Below are positions 8,441-17,550 of a stretch of 64,000 nt of DNA, in pieces. The notes beneath the pieces were generated by a model that worked only from the letters and a program-made list of their open reading frames with translations, did no database searches and was not told the origin of the DNA. The position numbers were made by a program, and so were the translations under genes. The number at the start of each line of letters is the position of its first letter. The first letter of the stretch is position 1. Source of the DNA: PFJX01 sp044227325 (GTDB lineage Bacteria > Pseudomonadota > Gammaproteobacteria > Burkholderiales > Thiobacillaceae); NCBI GenBank assembly GCA_044227325.1, contig JBGAFI010000002.1, positions 370,517 through 434,516 of the forward strand. Direction: 5' to 3'.

Positions 8441-9937
8441 ATGCAGGAATACCCCACCCTCGCCGCCGTCGATCTTGGTTCCAACTCCTTCCATCTGCAG
8501 GTGGGCCGGGTGGAGGGCGAACAACTCTTCTATCTCGACGCCATCAAGGAACCGGTGCGCCTGGCCAGCGGCCTCACCGCCAACAAGCGCCTGGACGGCG
8601 CCTCCCAGCGCCGCGCGCTGAACTGCCTGTCCCGCTTCGGCGAACGTCTCCAGGGCATGCCGGCGGGGGCGGTGCGCGCGGTGGGCACCTCCGCCCTGCG
8701 GGTGGCGAAGAATTCCGCGGATTTCCTGGAGAAAGCCCGCGCCGCTCTGGGCTTCGACATCGAGATCGTGGCCGGCCGGGAAGAGGCGCGGCTGATCTAC
8801 CTGGGCGTCTCCCACAGCCTGCCGCTGACCCAGACGCCGCGCCTGGTGGTGGATATCGGCGGCGGCTCCACCGAATGCATCATCGGCGAAGGCTACGAGC
8901 CGCGCGAGCGGGAAAGCCTGCGCATGGGCTGCGTGGTGTTTTCCAAGCAATACTTCCCCAACGGTTTGGTGGACAAGGCCGCGATGCGAGCCGCCGAGAC
9001 CGCCGCCCGCGTGGAAATCCAGACGGTCACCGGCGGCCAGTTCCGGGCCGGCGCCTGGCAGGAAGCGGTGGGCTCGTCCGGGACCGCGAAGGCGCTGGGC
9101 GAGATTTGCCGGCTCAATGGTTTTTCCGACGGCGCCATCACCCTGGAAGGCCTCAAGTGGCTGCGCGAACGCATCGTCAAGACCGGCGACGTGAACCGGC
9201 TCGAGATCGACGGGCTCAAGGCGGACCGGCGGCCCGTGGTCGCGGGCGGGCTCGGCATCATGTACTCCCTGTTCCTGGAATTGGGCATCGAGACCATGAC
9301 CGCGGCCCAGGGCGCCATGCGGGAAGGCATCCTTTGGGATCTGCTGGGCCGGGTGCACGACCGCGACATGCGCGACGTCACCGTCAACCAGTTCCAGCGC
9401 CGCTACCACGTGGACACCCGGCAGGCGCGCCGGGTGGAGGAGTTGGCCGTGAAGCTGTTTCCCGCCGTGGTGCCCCATCTGACCCAGGATGAGCCCGCGG
9501 ATGCGTTGCATCGCCTGGTCTGGGCCGCGCGCATGCATGAAATCGGCATATCCATCGCCCATGCGAGCCAACACAAGCACGGCGCCTACATTCTGGAGAA
9601 CGCCGATATGCCCGGCTTCTCCCGGCGCGACCAGTCCAATCTGGCCGGTCTGGTGCGCGCCAGCCGCGGCGGCCTGGACAAGTTGAATGTCGCCCACGAC
9701 GATCCCAACTGGCCGCTGATCGTGTGCCTGCGCCTTGCCGTGCTGTTCAGCGCCAGCCGCAGCGATGCCGCGCCCGAGGAACTGGAGCTGAGCTGCGCCG
9801 ACGGTGCCTGTGAGGTGCATTTACCCGCGTCGTGGCTCAAGGCCAACCCGCTTACCCAAGCGGTGCTGGAAGAAGAATTGAAGAATTGGCAGCGAGTCGC
9901 GCCGGAAGTCCGGCTGACCGGCGTACAAGCAGACTAG
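8441..9937 (+). CDS. ppx: exopolyphosphatase (Ppx/GppA family)
   Basis: A 498-residue member of the actin-fold Ppx/GppA family, which removes terminal phosphate from polyphosphate or hydrolyses pppGpp. Diagnostic motifs are the phosphate-1 loop AAVDLGSNSFHLQVG near residue 10, GTSALRVAKNS near residue 88, LVVDIGGGSTECIIG near residue 140 with the catalytic Glu upstream in GREEARLIYLG, and the C-terminal HD-like region. ATG at 8441 is preferred over an upstream in-frame TTG at 8432 because the N-terminus then matches the family. Polyphosphate kinase (ppk1) and a CHAD-domain protein lie about 9-12 kb away, so a polyphosphate role is likely. Confidence 0.92.
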   Translation: MQEYPTLAAVDLGSNSFHLQVGRVEGEQLFYLDAIKEPVRLASGLTANKRLDGASQRRALNCLSRFGERLQGMPAGAVRAVGTSALRVAKNSADFLEKARAALGFDIEIVAGREEARLIYLGVSHSLPLTQTPRLVVDIGGGSTECIIGEGYEPRERESLRMGCVVFSKQYFPNGLVDKAAMRAAETAARVEIQTVTGGQFRAGAWQEAVGSSGTAKALGEICRLNGFSDGAITLEGLKWLRERIVKTGDVNRLEIDGLKADRRPVVAGGLGIMYSLFLELGIETMTAAQGAMREGILWDLLGRVHDRDMRDVTVNQFQRRYHVDTRQARRVEELAVKLFPAVVPHLTQDEPADALHRLVWAARMHEIGISIAHASQHKHGAYILENADMPGFSRRDQSNLAGLVRASRGGLDKLNVAHDDPNWPLIVCLRLAVLFSASRSDAAPEELELSCADGACEVHLPASWLKANPLTQAVLEEELKNWQRVAPEVRLTGVQAD

Positions 9938-10353
9938 ACGTCCGGAACGGCGCCCACGGAGCGTGGCGTCACGAGCTTTACCGGACGGGTCGGTGCGGCC
10001 ATTCCTGTCCGCCGGCGTCCTGCTCACACTTTCGCCACGAGCGTGTTATCTTGTGTTCATGGGCATTGCTTGAGTGGAACAATCAACCAATGCCATACAG
10101 GTTCCGGATTAGGCCGGAGCCTTTGGTCGTCCCGCATCGGGCTGTCGGTATTCCTTACAGAAGCCAACGAGCGGATCGGCGATGCGGGTGTCCTTGGGGA
10201 TACGTCCCGCATCCACGAACGAGCGCGAACATCCGGATAGTGGAGGTATGGAAATTGCTTCCCCACCACGAATTCAGATAACCCGCTGACGAGCCAGCGC
10301 AAGATCATGACGCGAAACGTCTTTTTGACATTGTCTTCCCCAAGGGGGGATCT
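9938..10353. other. 416-bp spacer between ppx and the secretion locus
   Basis: No gene or RNA family was recognised. The composition is less G+C-rich than the flanking genes and the few open frames lack coding character. The last 20 bases hold a strong ribosome-binding site (AAGGGGGGA) for the FecR gene. The length leaves room for a promoter and a long untranslated leader, but no element could be identified with confidence. Confidence 0.5.
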
Positions 10354-11679
10354 ATGAAAATCACCCGGCAACTTCTCCTCCAGGTCTCCATCGCGGCGGT
10401 CCCCATGATCGGACTGCATACCCCGCCGGCGGCGGCCGAAATGGGGCCAAAACCGGTCGTCTCCGACCAGCTCGACGAGCACTCCGCGACCCTGCCGGCC
10501 AAGATCGTCGCCCGCGTCGACCTCCTGGTCGGTGCGCCTGTCGTCAAATCCGGCGACGAGGTGCGGCTCTTGCGGGCGGGCATGATGCTGGGCCCGGACA
10601 GTATCCTCAAGGTTCCCGCCGGCGCTCGCGTGCGCATCGGCTTCCCCAACGGGGATGCGGTGCAGCTTGGCGAGGGCACTCTGCTCGCCTTGCGGGACGG
10701 CCCCCAAGGCTGGCTGGCCCAGGTTTGGGAGGGTGCGCTGATGGTCTACGCCTCGCCCAATGCGCGCGGCCGCGGCCGCGTGGAGACGCCCTTCGGCAGC
10801 GTGGATGCGGGGGCCGGCAAGCTGGGCTTGGTGATGCCCGGCGGCGATGCCGGCGTCACCGTGTACGCATTCAACAACTGGCGCGCGTGGGAACGGGTGG
10901 AGAAGGATGCCGCCTACCGCCTCGATGCCGCGGGCCAGGACTGGCGCATCGATGCCGGTTGGCGCGGCCAGGGCGCCGAGCCCATGTCCCTGGCCGCCGG
11001 CCATATGCTGGTGGCCCAGGGGGGCAGCCCTCGCGTCAGCACACTGGATCCGGATATCGAGATCGACCTCACCCACATCACCAGCCCCGAAGGCATGGCT
11101 TTGCGGGTAGCCCTGGAGGCGCGGGAACAAGGTGACACCAAGCGCGCGCGCGCCCTTCTGGCCCAGGTGCAACGAGCCTTTCCCAGGAACGCCCAGGCCG
11201 CCTACTTCCTGGGCTTGATCGCCCTGGACGGGGGCGACAACTTCGAAGCCATCCGCCAGTGGCAGCAGTACATCCAGATCGACCCGGAGGGGGCGACCCA
11301 GAAGGGCATTCCCGAGCGGGTCACGCTGCTGCTGAACGAGGAGATGCGCGAGGAGATCCAGACCGCCCTCAAACAGGAGGCGAATCTCAGCACCGGCGCT
11401 CCGGAACCCGGTACCGTGGCCGTGCTGCCTTTCGCCAACCGGGGCGATGAAGCGCAAGGCGTGCTTTCCAAGGGGCTCACGGCCATGATCGTCAGCGACC
11501 TCAGCAAGGTGCCCGGCATCCGCGTGCTGGAACGGGCCAAGCTGCAGAAGCTCGCCGACGAGATCGCCCTCTCCCAGAGCGGCCTCGTGGACGAGAAGGA
11601 GGCCGTGCGCGCCGGACGGCTCATGCGTGCCGAGAAGCTGATGATCGGCGACTACAAGATCCAGGACGACGGCAAGTAA
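10354..11679 (+). CDS. secreted FecR-TPR-CsgG-like protein of the Slam locus
   Basis: A 441-residue exported protein (signal peptide 1-28, ending PPAAA). It has three recognisable parts. A FecR-type beta domain spans about 50-175 (LLRAGMMLGPDSILKVPAGA, then FPNGDAVQLGEGTLLAL). A TPR-like stretch spans about 253-310 (ALEAREQGDTKRARALLAQV). A C-terminal CsgG/FlgO-like segment spans about 350-441 (TVAVLPFANRGDEAQGVLSK, then VLERAKLQKLADEI). FecR domains in such exported proteins are not the iron-signalling regulator but ligand- or wall-binding modules. The gene ends 12 bp before the giant cargo gene, so it probably belongs to that secretion operon as an accessory factor. The precise job is not known. 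Confidence 0.75.
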   Translation: MKITRQLLLQVSIAAVPMIGLHTPPAAAEMGPKPVVSDQLDEHSATLPAKIVARVDLLVGAPVVKSGDEVRLLRAGMMLGPDSILKVPAGARVRIGFPNGDAVQLGEGTLLALRDGPQGWLAQVWEGALMVYASPNARGRGRVETPFGSVDAGAGKLGLVMPGGDAGVTVYAFNNWRAWERVEKDAAYRLDAAGQDWRIDAGWRGQGAEPMSLAAGHMLVAQGGSPRVSTLDPDIEIDLTHITSPEGMALRVALEAREQGDTKRARALLAQVQRAFPRNAQAAYFLGLIALDGGDNFEAIRQWQQYIQIDPEGATQKGIPERVTLLLNEEMREEIQTALKQEANLSTGAPEPGTVAVLPFANRGDEAQGVLSKGLTAMIVSDLSKVPGIRVLERAKLQKLADEIALSQSGLVDEKEAVRAGRLMRAEKLMIGDYKIQDDGK

Positions 11680-11691
11680 AGAGGCACCGCC

Positions 11692-14600
11692 ATGCAAGCC
11701 CACCAATTCAGGAAACATCCGCTCCATATCGCCGCCATCCTCCTGCTGACCGGTTACGCCCAGGCCCAGGATCTGTCCATCAACAGCATGACGTTGGACA
11801 CCGCGTCCGGTAAGTCCCTGGGCAACATCTCCAAGCGCGGCGAAATGATGAATTTCTTCCAGGTCCAGAAGGAGATGGTGTTCAACACCCTGTCCCATCT
11901 GGGCGTGAAGCTGGAAGACCTGCCGCCCAAGCTGCGCCAGGAAATCGAAAAGCCCCAGACCACCAACGCCCAGGCCTTCGCCGCGTTCGCCAAGGCGGTG
12001 GACAAGGCGGACAAGGGCCAGTTCGCCCAGGCGGCCCAACTGTTCAAGCAGGCCGCCAAGCTCGATCCCGCCTTCGGTTTGGCCAAGGGCATGGCCGTGC
12101 TCATGCCCAAGTTCGACCTGGCGCCGGGCGATGCCAAGAAGGTTCTGGCCGACCTCAAGAAGGACGCCAAGGACGATGGCAAGAAGCAGGGCGAGAAGCT
12201 GGCCGGCGACGTGGACAAGAAGGAAAAGGATCTGAAATCCGACGGCAAGGGCGACAAGACCAAGGACAAGCTCGCCAAGCTGGCGGACGGCGAGGATGGC
12301 GACAAGAAGGACAAGGACGAGAAGCAGTCCGAGGTCAAAAAGAAGCTGGACAAGCTGGGCTTGAGCGACGAGGGCGACGACACCGGCTTCGATCCCAACG
12401 AGGCTGAAGAAGACCCCAACAAGATCGAAACCGCCTCCATCGGCGGTGGCGGCTCCATGGACCCGTTGCTGCTGGCGTCCAGCTTGAATCAATCACTGTC
12501 AGGCCCAGGAGATCCCATATTTCAGGTTTTTCCCGATTTCTCCGTTGGCGACCGGTCCAATGAGGACAGACAGCGTCAAGAAGCGGAAGCACTTGCCAAA
12601 CCCTTCATTCAGACAGAAGCCGGGGTATTGGGGGGCATCGTCGACGGGCGGTTTGTCGGAGGTTCGGCAACGCTCAACGTCACAAGCGCAGAGAGTGGCG
12701 TGACAGCATCGGTGGCTTTCATCCGGGAAGGAGGGAGTCCGGAAAACCTAGTGTTCATCTTCGATGAGAGCGGCGAGTCTGCGGAATTTCAAGGGGCCGA
12801 GTTATTTGGACTCAGCGGCATCTTTTATGCCGAATTGAATGCTTACTCTGAGGATGCCTACCTCATTCAGTTGAGTCAGGAATATCCTGGTCAACAGGGT
12901 AATTTGAGTTCCTTGGCTGTGAACGATGCACAAGGAAGAATGAAGCTTCTGATGGTTACCGGTACGCCCACTCCCAGTGGAGCGTTGCCCGTTTCCGGAG
13001 TGCAATCCGTCAACCTGAACGGTTTGATCACGGACTCCACTGAGAGCCTGGGTTACGGCGAATTCAGCTTCGGTGGACTGGTGGACTGGCGCACCAACAA
13101 GGTATTCAGCCCGGTGACGATGCGGGAGCAGGGTGACGGCGTCCTGGTCCTCGGCGGGGTCAATCGGACCAAGTCGAGTCTGGAGGCAGGAGTCTGGTGG
13201 CTGGACGGCTACGAGCCGGACGTCGGATTCGTCTCCGGCCAGTCCGACGATATCGATATACCACTCTATGGCTCCACGCACCCGGTTCTCGGCGGTAGCC
13301 TCTTCTCCACCGAGGAGCGGAACCTGTCCGGGCAATTGCTTCGACGGAACGAGGGCATCATTGTCGCCAAGGATTTCGCCTCGGCGCCGAGCGCCGCGCG
13401 TACCCCCGCGGATGGCGAGACCTGGACCGGATTCTCGGCGGGGGTCGGGCAATGGAGCGACAACGGCTATTTCACCTACCTGGGTGACAGCCGGTTCACC
13501 TTCACTCCCAGCAAGGGCGACGTGGTCGGCGAGGTCGGTGTGGAGGGCTATTACTCGTTCTTCGCCACCTCGGCGGACGATCCCAATGCCTTCATCAACA
13601 AGGACGCCTTCGGCGCGAAGACGACCAACGATTTCGGCACCCCCAGCTATTTTTCCACCCAGGGGGATTTCACCGGCGCGGGCTGGACCGATCTGGTCTA
13701 CACCAGCATGGGTTATTGGGCCCATGACGACAACGCCGAAGGCCATGTTCGCTTCCTCGACTACTCCACCTGGGTCGCGGGCAGTCTGAGTCCCACTGCG
13801 GTGTTAGATGCTCTGCATCTGCAGCAGGGCTCCGCCAGCTACGCAGGCAAGGTGCTTGGCGCCATTACCGTGAGCGGTAGCTATGGCTCCAGCGTTGATC
13901 TGCTTACTGGCGACTTCAATATGCAGATGGATTTCGGCGCGCGTACGCTGAGCGGCGCACTGACCAATCTCCGGAAGGACTCGGATGGCAGTCTTTGGCT
14001 GAGTAGAGCCGATTTCACGGGCGGGAGCCAGGGAGACGGCTATAGCGCCTATTTCCTGGAGGGCAACGATATCGTTACCGAGAGTTCCTACCTGAGCGGC
14101 GCGTTCTATGGCCCCCAGGCGGAGGAAACCGGCGGCGCCTGGCGCATCGTCCGCAGCTACAGCGGCTACGACAACTACGAGGATGCCGCCGGGGTCTTTA
14201 CTGGGAAACAAGGCAATCTCTTCTATTCGCTTCCCGCCAAGTGGGTTGGCATCATCAATGGCGGTTTCGAGGTTGGCAGCGCCGTCATGAATGTGTCCGA
14301 CCCGAATTCCCTGGTTCCGGATTTCATCCTTAGCCTGCAGCGTGAGGGGTATTCGGATGGTGACATCACCTACAGCAAAAACCAGTACGACTATTACGAC
14401 TTGCTGACGCGCCAGCTTTGGGACGGCACGTCAGGCAAGGACGGCGCCTGGGGATCCATCCAGGCGAACGGCACCGACGCCTACTTCGCCCGGTACAACC
14501 AGTACAGCGGCGACAGCATCAGCCTGACCGCCTTTGGCGGCAACCGGGCGGCCCAGTCCGATCTGCCAGCCTCTGGTCAGTACCACTATTACGTGTCCCT

Positions 14601-16995
14601 GTTGGCGCAGGGCGTGGACAGCGACACCGACATCTCCGGCAGCCTGGGGGTGAATTTCGACAACAACCGGGTGTTCATGCCGGCCCAGGTCACGCCTTGG
14701 CAAAAAGGTTCGCCCCTGGTGTTCGGCACGCTGGACAAGGCCACGGCCACGATCAATGTTCAGGTGGCCGACAAGGAAAACTGGTACGGCGACTTCACCG
14801 GCAATTGGGGCTGGAGTTTGTCCAGCGCGACCATGGACATGTACGGCACCAATACCGGCAACCAGATCGGCGGCCGCGTCGCCGGAGGCTTGCTGGACGG
14901 AACCATCCGCGATACCGGCGGCGCGCCGCTGCAGAATGCCGTCGGCGCGATCTCCGGCTACAACAGCAACTGGAACCGTTATACGAGCCCGGTGCTGCCG
15001 GCCGAGAACCAGGTGTGGTCCGGCTACACGGCCAATCTGCTGGTGGACCGCGGCACCGGAATCTTCCGGAACAGCGACGGCTCCATTGACATCCATTTCA
15101 AGCCCTCGGCGGGACAGGTTACCGGCTCCATGTCCGATAGCTGGATCGAGTACGGCGTCTCCACCTCCGCCGACGATCCCAATGCTTTCCTGGGTACCAA
15201 CGGCTTCGGCGCGATGCACGTCCAGGCAAACGATGCGGGCCTGACCTATTTCTCCACCCGTAGCCTGGATACCTGGTGGGAATCCATCCCCTCCGACGCG
15301 ATGGACGCCTACCTGGGCAACCTCAATTACCACTATGTCGGCTCCTGGTCCGACGATCACGGCAGCTATACCGTGCTGCCTGCCTCTTACTGGGTGGCCG
15401 GTGCGCTGACGCCCAACGTCGATCTGCCCACATCCGGCTATGTGCGCTATTCCGGCTATGTCTCCGGGGTGATGGTGGCGAGCGACCAGCGCCAATACGA
15501 GTACGTGACCGGTCTCTACGACATGACCGTCGATTTCAGCCCGGATCGCCGCGATTTCACCGGCGCCATCACTAATCTGCTGGCGTACAACCAATATGGC
15601 CAGAGCGGTGCCCCGCTAGCGAACGGGTTCGACTTCTCGGGGGCGCTGGATGCCTACGGCGGGAGCCTGTTCAATTCCAGTCATTTTTCCGGCAGTGAGA
15701 ACTTGGTCGGCGCTGGTGTTGAAGGCGCCTTCAATGGTTTTAACCGCGAAGAGAATGGTGTGACCTACTATGACGCCGCGCGGGAGGTGGGCGGTCGTTG
15801 GTGGATGTCTCTGGACAATGGTAGTACCTTGGGCGGTATCTTCTCCGCCACCGACCAGAAGCAGATGGATTGGTCATCCGGCGTGCTGGCCGACATGGCC
15901 GATGCCGGTACCCTGGCCATCGAGAATGCCCTTGCGGCCAGGGTGAGCCACTACTACTACGTGGACGATGTGCAGCGCCTGTATGGTGAGTTTGTCGCGC
16001 CGGGCTACCTGGGTCGGTTCCAGACCACCGACATCGCCAACCGGACGCCCATTGCTGGTCGTCCTTACTTCCAAGCCGCCTGGGATGCCTCCAGCGACAC
16101 CTACGTTAACGGATACGGCGACTTCAAGACGGACCAGTCTTATGTCCAGTACACCGCCGACGACGACTTCTACCGGTTCTTCCTGGCCGACACCTCGGGC
16201 TTGCGCGGCGTGGAAGGCTACTACGGCCGACGTACCTCCTGGGGCGGTATGCCCTGGGGCGGCATCTCCACCTACGATTTCCACCAGTCCGCCATCGAGA
16301 ACGGCGCCGGCAACAGCAGCGCCCTGACCGGCCAGGACGGCATCTTCCCGGGCCGGCTGTACGTGAACTGGGATACCGGCGCGGTGTTCGGTTACAACGC
16401 CGACCCGGCGGTGGAAGGTGGCGGCAGGGCCATGTTCCTGGGCCGGGTGAACCGGCAGACCCGCAAGAGAACTCTTCGGCAACGCGGGGACCCCCAGCGG
16501 TCTGGGCGCGGTGTTCAGAACGTCGCTGCAAGGCGAGGATCTGGCCCAGGCGGCCCATGCCGGTCAGGCGCTCATTTCCGGTCTGCTCAACAATACCGTG
16601 GAGGCGCCGCCCGTCAACGCACCCCAGGAGGGCGAGGTCTGGAACGGCTTCGCCGTCGGCTTCGTGGCCGACCGCGATACCGGCAACGTGGCTGTCTCCG
16701 GCAGTTCCACGGAACAGGGTGTGGCGATCACTTTCCATCCGGAATCGGGGCACGTGGAAGGTCATGTCGAAGCCGACCTGAACATGGCGAGCGGCCAGCC
16801 CGCCGACAGCACCTCGGGTGTGTACATCGCTTCCAGCAACGATCCGCTGACCGAGGCCGAACATCAGGCTGGCGCCAGCCAGGACAGTGCCAGCATCTAC
16901 GTGAGTCCCAAGGCCTTCGGCATGACCCAGAAGTCGCCCACCAGCGGCGGCGCGGACACCACCGAGTTCATCGCGGCGGCGCCGGAAGCCTATGA
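11692..16995 (+). CDS. giant multi-barrel Slam (type XI) cargo, frameshifted near 16,475
   Basis: The frame is open for 1767 codons, but from about 16,475 the translation becomes Arg/Gly-rich noise while the next frame carries on the family-like sequence to 17,530; the intact protein would be about 1,945 residues. The N-terminus is a type I signal peptide (cleavage near AQAQ|D) with no lipobox Cys. Residues about 93-130 resemble a TPR, and about 147-222 are a Lys/Asp-rich charged segment. From about residue 250 the protein is Gly/Tyr/Ser-rich beta sequence. Two full copies of a TbpB-like barrel module lie in this frame (about residues 574-842 and 1104-1390), marked by GAFYGPQAEETGGAW and VFTGKQG. 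A Slam gene follows, so this is most likely its exported substrate. The ligand is unknown. Confidence 0.72.
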   Translation: MQAHQFRKHPLHIAAILLLTGYAQAQDLSINSMTLDTASGKSLGNISKRGEMMNFFQVQKEMVFNTLSHLGVKLEDLPPKLRQEIEKPQTTNAQAFAAFAKAVDKADKGQFAQAAQLFKQAAKLDPAFGLAKGMAVLMPKFDLAPGDAKKVLADLKKDAKDDGKKQGEKLAGDVDKKEKDLKSDGKGDKTKDKLAKLADGEDGDKKDKDEKQSEVKKKLDKLGLSDEGDDTGFDPNEAEEDPNKIETASIGGGGSMDPLLLASSLNQSLSGPGDPIFQVFPDFSVGDRSNEDRQRQEAEALAKPFIQTEAGVLGGIVDGRFVGGSATLNVTSAESGVTASVAFIREGGSPENLVFIFDESGESAEFQGAELFGLSGIFYAELNAYSEDAYLIQLSQEYPGQQGNLSSLAVNDAQGRMKLLMVTGTPTPSGALPVSGVQSVNLNGLITDSTESLGYGEFSFGGLVDWRTNKVFSPVTMREQGDGVLVLGGVNRTKSSLEAGVWWLDGYEPDVGFVSGQSDDIDIPLYGSTHPVLGGSLFSTEERNLSGQLLRRNEGIIVAKDFASAPSAARTPADGETWTGFSAGVGQWSDNGYFTYLGDSRFTFTPSKGDVVGEVGVEGYYSFFATSADDPNAFINKDAFGAKTTNDFGTPSYFSTQGDFTGAGWTDLVYTSMGYWAHDDNAEGHVRFLDYSTWVAGSLSPTAVLDALHLQQGSASYAGKVLGAITVSGSYGSSVDLLTGDFNMQMDFGARTLSGALTNLRKDSDGSLWLSRADFTGGSQGDGYSAYFLEGNDIVTESSYLSGAFYGPQAEETGGAWRIVRSYSGYDNYEDAAGVFTGKQGNLFYSLPAKWVGIINGGFEVGSAVMNVSDPNSLVPDFILSLQREGYSDGDITYSKNQYDYYDLLTRQLWDGTSGKDGAWGSIQANGTDAYFARYNQYSGDSISLTAFGGNRAAQSDLPASGQYHYYVSLLAQGVDSDTDISGSLGVNFDNNRVFMPAQVTPWQKGSPLVFGTLDKATATINVQVADKENWYGDFTGNWGWSLSSATMDMYGTNTGNQIGGRVAGGLLDGTIRDTGGAPLQNAVGAISGYNSNWNRYTSPVLPAENQVWSGYTANLLVDRGTGIFRNSDGSIDIHFKPSAGQVTGSMSDSWIEYGVSTSADDPNAFLGTNGFGAMHVQANDAGLTYFSTRSLDTWWESIPSDAMDAYLGNLNYHYVGSWSDDHGSYTVLPASYWVAGALTPNVDLPTSGYVRYSGYVSGVMVASDQRQYEYVTGLYDMTVDFSPDRRDFTGAITNLLAYNQYGQSGAPLANGFDFSGALDAYGGSLFNSSHFSGSENLVGAGVEGAFNGFNREENGVTYYDAAREVGGRWWMSLDNGSTLGGIFSATDQKQMDWSSGVLADMADAGTLAIENALAARVSHYYYVDDVQRLYGEFVAPGYLGRFQTTDIANRTPIAGRPYFQAAWDASSDTYVNGYGDFKTDQSYVQYTADDDFYRFFLADTSGLRGVEGYYGRRTSWGGMPWGGISTYDFHQSAIENGAGNSSALTGQDGIFPGRLYVNWDTGAVFGYNADPAVEGGGRAMFLGRVNRQTRKRTLRQRGDPQRSGRGVQNVAARRGSGPGGPCRSGAHFRSAQQYRGGAARQRTPGGRGLERLRRRLRGRPRYRQRGCLRQFHGTGCGDHFPSGIGARGRSCRSRPEHGERPARRQHLGCVHRFQQRSADRGRTSGWRQPGQCQHLRESQGLRHDPEVAHQRRRGHHRVHRGGAGSL
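13411..14217 (+). repeat. barrel module copy 1 in the cargo gene
   Basis: Module order: GETWTGF, a strand with FTPSKGDVVGEV, SADDPNAF...FGA, WVAGSLSP, MDFGARTLSGALTNL, GAFYGPQAEETGGAW, VFTGKQGN. The last two elements match the TbpB/fHbp-type lipoprotein barrel signature. Confidence 0.7.
15001..15860 (+). repeat. barrel module copy 2 in the cargo gene
   Basis: Same order as copy 1: NQVWSGY, FKPSAGQVTGSM, SADDPNAF...FGA, WVAGALTP, VDFSPDRRDFTGAITNL, GAFNGF...EVGGRWWM, GIFSATDQK. It is more diverged at the GPxAxE element than copies 1 and 3. Confidence 0.66.
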
Positions 16996-17530
16996 CGAGC
17001 AGGAGGCCGCCCGCTACGAGTACACCACCTGGGGTGCCTGGGGCGGCGACCTGAACGGCGACAAGAACACCACTGTGGCGGCCAACTCCATGTGGGTGGC
17101 GGGCAAGCTGACCCCGGGTACGGAAGTTGCGGCGATGACGGGTGCTGCTACTTATACCGGCATGGTGGCCGGCCAGGTCGCCGGGGGTGATCAGTCCGGC
17201 TACGTCAAGGGTCGGTTGAACATGAATGTCGACTTCACCCATCGGACGGTGGGCGGCAGCATGGACAACCTGAAGTTCAACAATGGCGCCACCTGGGTTG
17301 GCCAGGCGAACCTGAACGGCAACATCAACATAAGTCCAAACGCCGCGACTTATGCAGCGACAATAAGCGGAGCGGGTATTTCCATAGACCCGCGTAAGCC
17401 GAGCCAGGCTGCGGGCGCCTTCTTCGGCCCGCAGGCGGTGGAAACCGGGGGCAACTGGGCCATCCAGAAGAACGACGGCAGCTTGGGCGCTGGCATATTT
17501 GTCGGGAAACGAGGCAATATCACGCCGTAA
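16511..17530 (+). CDS. C-terminal part of the giant cargo, displaced by a frameshift
   Basis: This 339-codon frame (first possible start GTG 16,511) is not an independent gene by its content: it continues the cargo, with LFGNAGTPSGLGAV directly upstream in the same frame, and it lacks a signal peptide or ribosome-binding site. It holds the third barrel module (about 16,627-17,520): GEVWNGF, WVAGKLTP, VDFTHRTVGGSMDNL, GAFFGPQAVETGGNW and GIFVGKRGN. A one-base addition, or a two-base loss, near AAGAGAACTCTTCGG (16,464-16,478) would explain the break. A sequencing error, a true pseudogene, or a phase-variable switch are all possible. The Slam gene starts 20 bp after its stop. Confidence 0.7.
   Translation: MFRTSLQGEDLAQAAHAGQALISGLLNNTVEAPPVNAPQEGEVWNGFAVGFVADRDTGNVAVSGSSTEQGVAITFHPESGHVEGHVEADLNMASGQPADSTSGVYIASSNDPLTEAEHQAGASQDSASIYVSPKAFGMTQKSPTSGGADTTEFIAAAPEAYDEQEAARYEYTTWGAWGGDLNGDKNTTVAANSMWVAGKLTPGTEVAAMTGAATYTGMVAGQVAGGDQSGYVKGRLNMNVDFTHRTVGGSMDNLKFNNGATWVGQANLNGNINISPNAATYAATISGAGISIDPRKPSQAAGAFFGPQAVETGGNWAIQKNDGSLGAGIFVGKRGNITP
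16627..17520 (+). repeat. barrel module copy 3 in the cargo gene (third frame segment)
   Basis: Third copy of the module described at 13,411; it has the most canonical TbpB-like ending (GPQAVETGGNW followed by GIFVGKRG). It contains an extra Gln/Ala/Ser-rich insert between the FHPESGHVEGHV strand and the FGM element. Confidence 0.68.
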
Positions 17531-17550
17531 ACGCTCAGGAAGGAACCGCT

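Noticed and set aside
10324..10329. TTGACA hexamer just before the FecR gene
   Set aside because: It lies 25 bp from the start codon with no suitable -10 spacing, so it cannot act as its -35 box.
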